From the NCBI GenBank assembly GCA_028285345.1, contig JANQPT010000014.1:558001-622000 (forward strand): a DNA stretch of 64,000 nucleotides, given 5' to 3'. Source of the DNA: Planctomycetales bacterium (GTDB lineage Bacteria > Planctomycetota > Planctomycetia > Planctomycetales > Planctomycetaceae). The translations under genes were made by a program, and so were the position numbers. The notes beneath the pieces are model-generated. The model saw only the letters and a program-made list of their open reading frames with translations, was not told the origin of the DNA and made no database searches. Below are positions 9,118 through 16,888 of this stretch, piece by piece (position 1 is the stretch's first letter; every line of letters begins with the position of its first letter).

Positions 9118-9344
9118 TGGTCGGACCCTCAGCTTACAGTCCTTTCGCAGCGATGTTTGGCGAATGCATGCTGCAGATTGTTAACATCAAATGCCCAATG
9201 TCATTGAGTTGGACAACTCGGGCGTGGTGACCGCAGACTGAGCGGTCTGTGTTTCGATCTTGCTATGCTAACCCCGACTGACAAGAATTGACAGAGTTGC
9301 CAGTGATCGTTCGTACGCTGAATTCCTAGGCAAACTTCAAAGCC

Positions 9345-9575
9345 ATTCCAATTCTCTCCTAAGTCGAAAAACTCGTCAAAGAGCAAATGGCGAGCGGAAA
9401 ATACGCGTCCGAAGACGAACCGCTCCGCGATGTGATGGAAACGCTGCAGCGGCGGAATGAGGAGATCGCCGCGATTGCCGCCGGGATCGAGGACATGCAG
9501 ACCGGGCGATATCAGCCGCTTGAAGAAGTCGGTCAAGAGATTCGCCGCAAACTCGGCTTCGGCGAAAAGTTATGA
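9345..9575 (+). pseudogene. Decayed ParD/CopG-type antitoxin
   Basis: The frame reads IPILS, then a TAA stop at 9360-9362, then VEKLVKEQMASGKYASEDEP, continuing through RRNEEIAAIAAGIEDMQTGR and LEEVGQEIRRKLGF. The part after the stop is a clear match to the C-terminal two-thirds of ParD-family antitoxins, whose N-terminus normally carries the ribbon-helix-helix DNA-binding strand ending IPxP-VEKxV. Here that part is interrupted. An ATG at 9387 with a weak AAAGAG site could still yield a 62-residue fragment lacking DNA binding. No ParE-like toxin frame follows. I read it as the relic of a toxin-antitoxin module. Confidence 0.6.
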
Positions 9576-9648
9576 CGCACGCAAGATTGTTTTTCAGACG
9601 CAGACTCCTAATAGGCTAGTTCCTCAACAGCTCCATTGGACGGACAAT

Positions 9649-10422
9649 GTGAAAACCTTAATCGTCGGCTCTGTTCTTCTATTTCTCTGCGGATGCAGTC
9701 CAAAGCCAGATAGCAAGGGGCGGTCGCCGGGTGATGTCGCTACTGCGTTCATTGAGGCCGTACAATTGGAGGACTACGACAAGGCAGCGTCTTTCTTCAC
9801 GAAGCGTTCGGTCAACGCGATTCAGCACAACTCTGCGCATGAGTACAGCTTCACCGATTACTGTGCCCACTTCAATGACCTCGAGTCATTCGAGCTTTCC
9901 CCTGCCAGACAAGGCAAAGCTGACTATTGGCATCTGATGATGACAGCTAAGCGGGGAGGGGACGATGTGCGTTACAGCTTCTATTTCGAGAACGTCGGTG
10001 GTAAGTGGTTTCTCACAGAGAGTGAGAATTCATATTTCTGGAACGAACCGGCTGTCGGGGAGCCACACGCCCGTCTGCAGATCATGACATATCGTGACGA
10101 GTCTGCACGGGTGGACTATCCCCCTGGAGCAAGTCCGGATGACGTTACGGTTCTCGTTCACAGGATCGGCCACGACCGCGCGATTCCAGCGCATCCGATT
10201 CTTAAGGAATCGGATGGTTCGTTTCGCTGCCGCATCCATCCTGGAACGCACCAGGTTGAATACGAAGTCATTCAAGGGAAGCGGGAGGATCAGCAAATCA
10301 CGTACTCTGTAGTTACGCAAGAGTTCGAAGCTGGCCGCAGCTATGTGCTTAGCGGATACTCGATTAAGATCGACGATACGGTTCCCAGAGATCCTCGGCC
10401 GGATTGGAACAGTCGGAATTAG
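9649..10422 (+). CDS. Lipoprotein of unknown function
   Basis: This encodes a 257-residue lipoprotein. The N-terminus MKTLIVGSVLLFLCGCSPKP has a signal peptide and lipobox with C16 as the lipidated residue. The segment after it (PGDVATAFIEAVQLEDYDKA, then the YYxF-type strands) resembles NTF2-like/DUF4878-type folds often found in lipoproteins, but this is a weak resemblance. The C-terminal third may be a separate beta-rich domain. The start is a GTG (9649) because the signal peptide begins there; the open frame extends upstream without signal character and the ribosome site is weak. It sits in the repeat-rich patch between the antitoxin relic and a degenerate palindromic repeat. Confidence 0.75.
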   Translation: MKTLIVGSVLLFLCGCSPKPDSKGRSPGDVATAFIEAVQLEDYDKAASFFTKRSVNAIQHNSAHEYSFTDYCAHFNDLESFELSPARQGKADYWHLMMTAKRGGDDVRYSFYFENVGGKWFLTESENSYFWNEPAVGEPHARLQIMTYRDESARVDYPPGASPDDVTVLVHRIGHDRAIPAHPILKESDGSFRCRIHPGTHQVEYEVIQGKREDQQITYSVVTQEFEAGRSYVLSGYSIKIDDTVPRDPRPDWNSRN

Positions 10423-10655
10423 TCGTAGAGTCCATTGAGACGCACCTTTCGATGGGGGTGAGGCCGCCAAGTGAATGCACCACGGAGTCACAGAGTAAAC
10501 TGAGCCGTGGCGCCTCTACTAACGTCAATAATCAGTTTCGCCACGAACCGCACAAATTCACACGAATAATCCGCTGCCGTTTTTTCTTCGTGAAGATTCG
10601 TGAGATTCGTGGCCTCCTCAGTTGCGGCAACTCTCCGCAACGATCAACGTGTCGG
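10422..10655. repeat. Repeat cluster: decayed palindrome and MITE-like copy 2
   Basis: From 10422 the sequence GTCGTAGAG...GAGACGCACCTTTCG is a decayed version of the 31-base palindromic unit at 8551-8581. It is followed near 10476 by CACCACGGAGTCACAGAG, another phrase typical of dispersed repeats. The second MITE-like copy occupies 10540-10613, starting GCCACGAACC and ending GATTCGTGGC, with the shared core AATCCGCTGCCGTTTT. The copies match over most of their length, with small insertions in the second. Confidence 0.65.
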
Positions 10656-10970
10656 ATGATTCGAATGGCCCACATCGAATTACAGCGTCAACTGTTCTAT
10701 CAGCAGGGATACGATGAAGTCCAAGAAGGGCAAGTCGTTTTCCGGCTCATCGATAATCAGACCGAGTGGCAGTGCCATGTGGAAGTGATTGGAATTCCGC
10801 TCCCCATGTCAAATAAGTTTCATAGCTATGGCCATGATGCGATTCAGGCACTCATCTTGGGATTCAAAAATGCAGCGTTTCACTTCGAAGAAACAAGAAT
10901 CCACAAGGCATGCGCGATCTGGTTTACTGAGCCGGGTGACGATGGCGGGCTGACGCTGACGAAGTATTGA
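10656..10970 (+). CDS. Hypothetical protein, DUF6968-like
   Basis: This encodes a small soluble protein of about 104 residues, from MIRMAHIELQRQLFYQ to LTLTKY. The order of elements (a strand-rich N-terminus, a central WQCHVEVIGIPL strand, then YGHDAIQALILGFKNAAFHF) resembles the DUF6968 family, in which a conserved DxxQAL helix ends the domain. This is recognition by pattern only. The function is unknown; some members of this fold class act as immunity-like proteins. Start ATG 10656 or 10665; the open frame upstream consists of repeat DNA and is excluded. A palindromic repeat begins three bases after the stop. Confidence 0.55.
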   Translation: MIRMAHIELQRQLFYQQGYDEVQEGQVVFRLIDNQTEWQCHVEVIGIPLPMSNKFHSYGHDAIQALILGFKNAAFHFEETRIHKACAIWFTEPGDDGGLTLTKY

Positions 10971-10972
10971 CA

Positions 10973-11003
10973 GTCGTAGGGTGCGTCGCGACGCACCATC
11001 CGG
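10973..11003. repeat. Interspersed repeat with perfect 18-bp palindrome (copy 2)
   Basis: This is identical to the unit at 8551-8581 except for one base after the palindrome (ATCCGG instead of TTCCGG). The palindrome GGTGCGTCGCGACGCACC occupies 10980-10997, immediately downstream of the DUF6968-like gene. Confidence 0.75.
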
Positions 11004-11023
11004 ACTGGTTAATCCGTCCCGGT

Positions 11024-11374
11024 TCACGTGTACACCCACACGATTTTCTCGGGATTGAGGGTAATCGTTTCTACCGCAGCGGCGCCGTCGCTCGTGCGCG
11101 CGGTGGCACGTGCTGCTTGAAGCGCCGGCACGATCAACCCGCCGGCGTCCTGCTGCTCGGCAACACTCATATCTTGCGGCGAGCCGTGGTTGGTGCGATG
11201 GATCGACTGCGACAGGGTCTCAATATGGCCCCATTCTTTGTGCTGCGAGTCTTGTACGTCACTAACCAATTCCTGCTCAACGCTGGGCAAGGCCTGCTGG
11301 GCCCAGCTGCCCGCTGTTAAGACCACTCGGCCTTCAAGTGGCTCAACCGCAAGGTGCGTAGGAAGTTTCGGCAT
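11024..11374 (-). CDS. Small protein with LEPR-xLL-like N-terminus
   Basis: This encodes a 116-residue protein starting MPKLPTHLAVEPLEGRVVLT. The VEPLEGRVVLTA stretch matches the LEPR-xLL-type N-terminal signature that Planctomycetes place at the start of large surface or extracellular proteins, taken to direct export. What follows is low-complexity, polar, glutamine- and alanine-rich, with no recognisable domain. Family proteins are usually hundreds to thousands of residues long, so this is either a very short member or the remnant of a larger gene. The start is supported by GGGAG 8 bases upstream of ATG 11374. It is divergent from the large zinc-ribbon gene. Confidence 0.7.
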   Translation of the reverse strand: MPKLPTHLAVEPLEGRVVLTAGSWAQQALPSVEQELVSDVQDSQHKEWGHIETLSQSIHRTNHGSPQDMSVAEQQDAGGLIVPALQAARATARTSDGAAAVETITLNPEKIVWVYT

Positions 11375-11714
11375 CTATCATTCTCCCGAAATGAGATGGG
11401 AAGTGAGAGTTGAAGTCTTCTGCGACCTTCTCGTACACGTGCCGGCTCAAGTTGTGACACCCCGATTTCTGCGACCCTTACGATTTCGCATGCCGGTATT
11501 TCCCACTCCGTCGCGGCCGGACGGATTTGACGACCGGTGGTGCGTCAACGGCAGCATCAGATTGGCTTAGCGAATCCGCCGCGCGTTGACGTATTGCGCA
11601 AGATGCCGTAGCCTGAAAACCATCGATTGCAAGTCGCCCACTGCATGCAGCCATTGGTGCCTACAAAAGCCGCTCCGCTTTGATCAAGCCCGCTCAGTAA
11701 AGGAACCGCGTTCA
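11375..11714. other. Divergent intergenic region
   Basis: These 340 bases lie between the LEPR-xLL-like gene (minus) and the large zinc-ribbon/propeller gene (plus) and must hold both promoters. Open frames here lack ribosome sites and protein-like composition. I find no convincing -35/-10 pair, no tRNA and no clear operator palindrome. Confidence 0.4.
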
Positions 11715-14700
11715 ATGTCTATCCAATTCGAATGCGAGTCATGTTTTACTCAATACAACGTGGGTGACGACAAGGCGGGAAGGTCCTTTCGTTGCAAACA
11801 GTGCGGAAGCGCCGTACGGGTGCCTGACGATGATGATTTTGCGGAGCCCGCGGAACTCCAGGCGCCGCGGATGAGGCGTCGCGGTAACTCAGGGCAGGGG
11901 AGGCGCGCACCCGACTCCTCTCCGGTCAAGTGGATCGTGCTGGGCGGCGTCGGCATCGTGCTGCTGTTCGTAGCGGGATTCGGCATATTCAGTTTGCTGT
12001 TGGGCGAGGACCAGGAACCGGATCCGGAAGTTGCTCAAGCAGAGCAGCGCCGGCCGTTGGATGTTGCCGAACCGCCCCCTGCAATGGTCAAGCGGCCACC
12101 AAAGCCAAAGGGTCGCCGTGGCCACCGGCTTCGGCCGCAACCGAAGCAGCCCGGCGCCGCGCCGGAACCACTGGCCGCGCAGACCGACGAATCCCCGTTT
12201 GAAGGCGCAAAACAAGCCGCTCCCACTTTGTGGGATGTCGTCGTCGATGCACCTGCACCTGCGACTGAGCCGCCGGCGTTCCGCGACATTGAGATTCCAG
12301 TCGGCAACAGTCGTCCAAAGTCCGTAGTCGTCTCAAATTCCGCTGATACACTCGTGATCCCCGGGTTTAGGTCGTACGAGTTTTGGGATCTTCGCTCAAA
12401 TAAACAACTCGGCGCGCTGCGCGATGACCTCAGCAGCGTTTTCAAAGGTGCCATCAGCCCGGAGGGAAAGTATTACACGGGGATCGCCAGTCGGAGTAAA
12501 GCAATCGTGTTGTATGACATTCCCGGGCAGAAGCGGCTTGGTGAAATCACACTGCCCAAGGGAAGTGGCCGGCGCATTTCCGGCAGGCGGGGAGGGGGCA
12601 ACGTGCCCCCGGATTTGGCCTTTGCGGGACGCGACCGATTGATCGCGGTTGAGCGCACCGCAGGTGACAAACCAAATGTTTACCTCTGGAGCCTTCCCTC
12701 CGGGACGCCAGAGCGCTCCTTCGTCCTCGAAAATCGCGTCGATTCCGGCACGATTGCTCTCAGCCCCGCTGGCCGTTATTTGGCATACTTCGTAAGTCAG
12801 ATCCGGGAAAAAACGTTCAAACTGCACGTGGTCGATCTAGAGACCGGAGAAGTGGCGGGCGAAATCCCCCTGTCACGGTATATGCCAAAATCCGGAATTT
12901 CGAGGTGCGAAGGGTTGGCATTTTCCCCCGACGGTACTGAGTTGGCTGGAATCGTCGGCGGTCTGAGTGAACAGCGGCTGTTGTGTTGGAACGTCGCGGA
13001 TGGCAGCATGCTCGGAGAATTTCCAATCGATAAGGAGCAGATGAACAAGTGGAGTCGGGCAAAGTCGGGCAACCGCTGCCTGCAGTGGTTCCCTGATAAA
13101 CAGCGCTGGCTTGTGTATGGTCATTCAATTTTTGATCGCAGCGCAGGGACCGTCGTTTGGTCAATGCCGGAATCCGACGACCTCGATGCGGGCGGACGCT
13201 ACGTCCTTGACGATCGCCGGGTTACGGTCTTCAAGTCGATGGGAATCGGCAAACAGAAGATCGAGAGCTATGAACTTCCCGCGGAGAAGATCGCCCAATC
13301 CGCCCAGGCGGTTGCGACTGGTGGACTGACCGAGGATGGCGGGCTTCCACCGCTCACTGCTGCCGATTCGTCCCGGGCGCGTACGATCTCGTTGAATACA
13401 ACTGCCACCAACTGGTCCGTGACCGCCGACCCCGCGGCGGCCCCGACGGCAGCGGAATGGAAACAACCCATCCCGATTCAGCCGGGACGTGGTACGGCCG
13501 ACTCGTTCTTGATAGCGCGCGGCGCCGGCACGGCGCTCGTCGGTTACGACGGCGGATCGAAGGTCCGCCCCAAGGTGCAGTTGGACGTCTACGATGTGAA
13601 AGCCGGACAGCATCAAAAGTCCGTGGAGATTCCATTTTCCAGTCGGTTACTGGCGCTCAGCCCGAGTGGGACTCAAGCGCTCCTCCGCACGGGAAGCAAT
13701 GAAGACCGATTGGACGTCTGGTCTCTTGACGATGCCGCCCCGGCCGTCGCTTGGCGTCCCTATCAGAAGGATGAAGAACATGAACGAACGGTGATCGGTG
13801 CCGCGTTTGTTGATGACAGCCATGTCCTCACTCTCAGTTCCGGAGACCGGCTGGTCTTGTGGGAATTGCCGGCCTGCCGGGCGGTCTATGCGATCGACCA
13901 CGTGTCGTATACCGATGAACCAAAGGGCTATGAGGCGATCCAGCGAAACTACGAAGAGGCGATGGATCGCGCCGATGCGGAATTCCAGGAATCAATGCGA
14001 AACAGTCAGCAGAGAATCCGCGCGGCTTTCAATAGAGGCAAGAACGCGCCGGGCGACAGCCAGCCTGACGAAATGCTCAAGTCGCGGCGGAAACAAGCCA
14101 ACACCGGATTGCCGAACATCAGTCCCAGCGGAAAAATGATCGCCATCGTGACCAACGACCGCTGCGTCTTTCTCGATTCACTTTCCGGATCAATTCTGGG
14201 ATCGATCAACATCGGAGGACGACAAAGCGCGGCCGCATTTCATCCCGACAGAACACGATTCGGTGTCGTCGTTGATCGTCCAGGCGGCGGACTGTTGGCG
14301 GTGATCGATCTGAAAACCGGACAGGTCTCGCAGGAGATTCCGCTACCGGTGACTGCGACGACTATTCAGTGGTGTGCCGGTGACACGCTCTTGATCGATG
14401 GCGAGTTGCTGGTCGATCTCGAGCGCGAGCGAATCGGTTGGAAGTATCTCGCCAAGAACGTCGAACGCACATCGGTGCCGAGCGACCTGCGGACGTTTCT
14501 GCTCTTTGACAAGTCGGCCCAGACGTCGCAGGGGCTCATTACCGCCAAAGAGCTGCCTGGACCGAGCGTCGCCGACAAGCTCGCGGCCGATTCATCATTG
14601 CCTCCCAAGATTTTGCAGCCGGGGATGTCGGTCAGTTTGAAGATCAACGTCAATGGGACACCGGGCGCCACGCAGTTCTCTGAAGATCTCCGGAACAAAC

Positions 14701-15107
14701 TGCGAGAAGACTTCGAACAGGCGGGGATCACCGTCTCGTCCGGGCAGCCCGTGACGTTATTCGCCGACGTGACGCTCAGGAAAACCGGCGAGTTCATGAC
14801 GTTCCAGAAACTAGCGGTTGGAAGGAACGGTGCGCGGAAAGCCCCGGCGACCCGCATCCCGATCACTCTGCTCAACTGCCGATTCACCATGAAGCATGGC
14901 GGGCGAGAAGTCTGGGTCAATCAGCAAGAATTCGGCAACCATAAATTCGGTCTGGTACAACTCAAACAAGGAGAAACGGCCGCCGACATCGCCGCCCAGG
15001 CACAATGGGAGAGGGCCTCGCAATATTGCCTGAATCTCGAGCTGCCCGTCCATCTTTTCGACGACGACGCGAAGGAAGGCTTGGGGCAATCAGTGTTCGC
15101 TCCTTAA
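11715..15107 (+). CDS. Large zinc-ribbon, single-span, WD40-like propeller protein
   Basis: This is a 1130-residue protein. Residues 1-40 form a zinc ribbon (CESC...CKQC) like the MJ0042-type motif at the start of many planctomycete regulators. After a basic linker comes one membrane segment (WIVLGGVGIVLLFVAGFGIF, about 74-93), a Pro-rich linker, then about 800 residues of beta-propeller-like repeats (GDTLLIDGELL, FSPDGTELAGIVGG, LSPAGRYLAYF). A short helical insert around MDRADAEFQESMRNSQQR interrupts the second propeller. The last 200 residues form another domain (FSEDLRNKLREDFEQAGITV). N-terminus in the cytoplasm and propellers outside is the simplest topology. The start at ATG 11715 gives the zinc ribbon; 43 upstream in-frame codons are rejected. 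Function unknown. Confidence 0.85.
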   Translation: MSIQFECESCFTQYNVGDDKAGRSFRCKQCGSAVRVPDDDDFAEPAELQAPRMRRRGNSGQGRRAPDSSPVKWIVLGGVGIVLLFVAGFGIFSLLLGEDQEPDPEVAQAEQRRPLDVAEPPPAMVKRPPKPKGRRGHRLRPQPKQPGAAPEPLAAQTDESPFEGAKQAAPTLWDVVVDAPAPATEPPAFRDIEIPVGNSRPKSVVVSNSADTLVIPGFRSYEFWDLRSNKQLGALRDDLSSVFKGAISPEGKYYTGIASRSKAIVLYDIPGQKRLGEITLPKGSGRRISGRRGGGNVPPDLAFAGRDRLIAVERTAGDKPNVYLWSLPSGTPERSFVLENRVDSGTIALSPAGRYLAYFVSQIREKTFKLHVVDLETGEVAGEIPLSRYMPKSGISRCEGLAFSPDGTELAGIVGGLSEQRLLCWNVADGSMLGEFPIDKEQMNKWSRAKSGNRCLQWFPDKQRWLVYGHSIFDRSAGTVVWSMPESDDLDAGGRYVLDDRRVTVFKSMGIGKQKIESYELPAEKIAQSAQAVATGGLTEDGGLPPLTAADSSRARTISLNTTATNWSVTADPAAAPTAAEWKQPIPIQPGRGTADSFLIARGAGTALVGYDGGSKVRPKVQLDVYDVKAGQHQKSVEIPFSSRLLALSPSGTQALLRTGSNEDRLDVWSLDDAAPAVAWRPYQKDEEHERTVIGAAFVDDSHVLTLSSGDRLVLWELPACRAVYAIDHVSYTDEPKGYEAIQRNYEEAMDRADAEFQESMRNSQQRIRAAFNRGKNAPGDSQPDEMLKSRRKQANTGLPNISPSGKMIAIVTNDRCVFLDSLSGSILGSINIGGRQSAAAFHPDRTRFGVVVDRPGGGLLAVIDLKTGQVSQEIPLPVTATTIQWCAGDTLLIDGELLVDLERERIGWKYLAKNVERTSVPSDLRTFLLFDKSAQTSQGLITAKELPGPSVADKLAADSSLPPKILQPGMSVSLKINVNGTPGATQFSEDLRNKLREDFEQAGITVSSGQPVTLFADVTLRKTGEFMTFQKLAVGRNGARKAPATRIPITLLNCRFTMKHGGREVWVNQQEFGNHKFGLVQLKQGETAADIAAQAQWERASQYCLNLELPVHLFDDDAKEGLGQSVFAP

Positions 15108-15357
15108 CGGTGTTGAAGCTGGTCTCGTTGCGCCTCGTGCGATCATCATTTGCATTTCCATTCTACACGAATCGACTTTCGCACTTATGCCCCCACTCAA
15201 TCCTAGGGGGCAATAGGCGATCTGAAGTGAGGCCGTGAAGTGATCAAGTCGTGCAACATGTGAAGGCGGTCACATCGACGTTTCAACCTTCGGGCCAATA
15301 GGCTAGACTCTTCCGCGCGTCATTGGCTGGCCATTTGTCAGTATTGAGAAATTTACA

Positions 15358-15678
15358 ATGATTCTCGCTGAAATCGCCGACAAGATGCCATCGGTCGCGG
15401 AACTGTGGAATCGCGAGGTCTCGCTCGCGGCAATGCTTGTCGTGCTGTCGTTGTCGAATCGAGTCGTCGCCGTCTGCTGTTTGGCCGTTGCCACATTGAA
15501 TTTCTGGTTGTGTTTGGGACAAGCGTACTTTGAGCCTGGATTTTCGGATTCCATTCATCGCGAATTAGGCCCGTTGTGGGTGAATCATTCATTGGCAGGC
15601 TCTGTTCTGCCGATCGCGCTTGTGCTCATAGCGCTGCTCGTCCGCCACCCAAAAACCAAGACTCTGGAAAGTGCGTGA
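15358..15678 (+). CDS. Small membrane protein, unknown function
   Basis: This encodes a 106-residue protein with three hydrophobic segments: LAAMLVVLSLSNRVVAVCCL, AVATLNFWLCLGQAYF (shorter) and AGSVLPIALVLIALLV. It ends in a basic tail. I recognise no family. The ribosome site is weak (GAGAAA before the ATG). The preceding 250 bases (15108-15357) contain no other gene. It is followed by another membrane protein on the same strand after 71 bases, so the two could be cotranscribed. Confidence 0.55.
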   Translation: MILAEIADKMPSVAELWNREVSLAAMLVVLSLSNRVVAVCCLAVATLNFWLCLGQAYFEPGFSDSIHRELGPLWVNHSLAGSVLPIALVLIALLVRHPKTKTLESA

Positions 15679-15749
15679 TGACAGTCGCTGAACAGCCGAG
15701 TTTCGCGCAACTAAAAGCATGGAAACGTGTCTTCTAGTAAACTGACTAG

Positions 15750-16706
15750 ATGCTCCTATTCCGGTTCATATACAGATGGTGGTTGGTGATCGCTACCTCC
15801 CTGTACACTGCCTTGACTATCGTAGCAGCGTCAGGAGTCACGCCGCAGAAGGGGCCGACCGACTCGGCCATCTTCTGGGGATTTGGAACGGCGTTTTTCG
15901 GGACTCTCTGCGTCATCGACCTCGTCGCCAAGGGCTACATCGTGCTCACTCCGTCGCAAAAGAAAGCGATTGAGAAGTTTACCTCACGCTGTTCTGAAAC
16001 TCTCGACTCGCAGGTCACAGTTTTCGGCTGGCCAAGCACGACTTTGACTGACGAGATGCGCGCCGAGATAGTACGGCTCGGATTGGAAGTAGAGTCTTTT
16101 GAACGACAGGCGAAGCGACGAGGTCTCAGAGAGACCCGATCATTGATTCAGGCCTATTCGGATTCGGCGGTGCAGTTCGAGGCATGGTATCCCCATTTGC
16201 AGCGATTCGTCGCGGAAAAACGCGCGGCCAATCCGGTTCCGGAGGAGAAGGCGCTGTCGGCAGTCGATCTCGCCATTCGCCGGATCTTGCGGCCGAAAAT
16301 CATGAAGGCTGAGCGCGTCCCACAAGGAGGGTGGTTCGAGGCGACTATTATTACCGCCCCGTTGGCCGCATTTTCCCTGGTCACCTCCGCGTGGCCTGCA
16401 TCGTATCGCCATCCGGTCTTTCTCACCCCTGAGGAATTATGCGAATGGCTTCGCCAATACGATGATCCTGAACACCACCTTTGGTGGTACCAGGTTCAAT
16501 GGTGGGATGCACAGCTCGATCCACGCCACCTGGACTTGATGACGGAAGGCATAAACTACACGATCCCGGATCAGGCGGTTCCGATGGTCATCAGATGGGG
16601 GATCAAATGGGGTGTAACCGCTGGCGGAGAGCAATCGGAGTTATGGTGTGTTGATCGTGACGGCCATGAAACGATGATCGGCGACCTTGGGAGGATCGAT
16701 TATTGA
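15750..16706 (+). CDS. Membrane-anchored protein of unknown function
   Basis: This encodes a 318-residue protein. The first 70 residues hold two membrane segments (WWLVIATSLYTALTIVAASG and FWGFGTAFFGTLCVIDLVA). The remainder is soluble, with an amphipathic helix-rich middle (LGLEVESFERQAKRRGLRET) and an aromatic C-terminal region (HHLWWYQVQWWDAQLDP). A third hydrophobic stretch (ATIITAPLAAFSLVTSAWPA) may be a buried strand-helix. I know no family with this order. No Shine-Dalgarno site precedes the ATG, so the start is moderately uncertain. It precedes the Ser/Thr kinase gene by about 180 bases on the same strand. Confidence 0.6.
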   Translation: MLLFRFIYRWWLVIATSLYTALTIVAASGVTPQKGPTDSAIFWGFGTAFFGTLCVIDLVAKGYIVLTPSQKKAIEKFTSRCSETLDSQVTVFGWPSTTLTDEMRAEIVRLGLEVESFERQAKRRGLRETRSLIQAYSDSAVQFEAWYPHLQRFVAEKRAANPVPEEKALSAVDLAIRRILRPKIMKAERVPQGGWFEATIITAPLAAFSLVTSAWPASYRHPVFLTPEELCEWLRQYDDPEHHLWWYQVQWWDAQLDPRHLDLMTEGINYTIPDQAVPMVIRWGIKWGVTAGGEQSELWCVDRDGHETMIGDLGRIDY

Positions 16707-16871
16707 TGCTCTTTCGCAGGTGGAGCCGTCATCCCTTGGAGTCGAACGCGAACTCTTCCAACCCCTCACCAATCTGCTAAGATCGACATCGCCACCGAGT
16801 GAGACACAATCGGGCGAACAATCTGTCGTCGAGCGTGTCCGCAATGGTGGTCATCGAGGCGGACTGAGCAC

Positions 16872-16888
16872 AGAGGAGTCTTCAACTG
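16872..16888 (+). promoter_or_regulatory. Strong ribosome binding site placed before a CTG codon
   Basis: AGAGGAG (16872-16878) stands 7 bases before CTG (16886-16888), which is in frame with the kinase. No ATG, GTG or TTG exists in this frame between the upstream TGA (16868-16870) and TTG 16994, which lies inside the conserved kinase start. The site therefore argues for initiation at CTG. Confidence 0.55.

Noticed and set aside
8551-11003. CRISPR array
   Set aside because: The repeats are few, far apart and of different kinds; there are no regular spacers and no cas genes.
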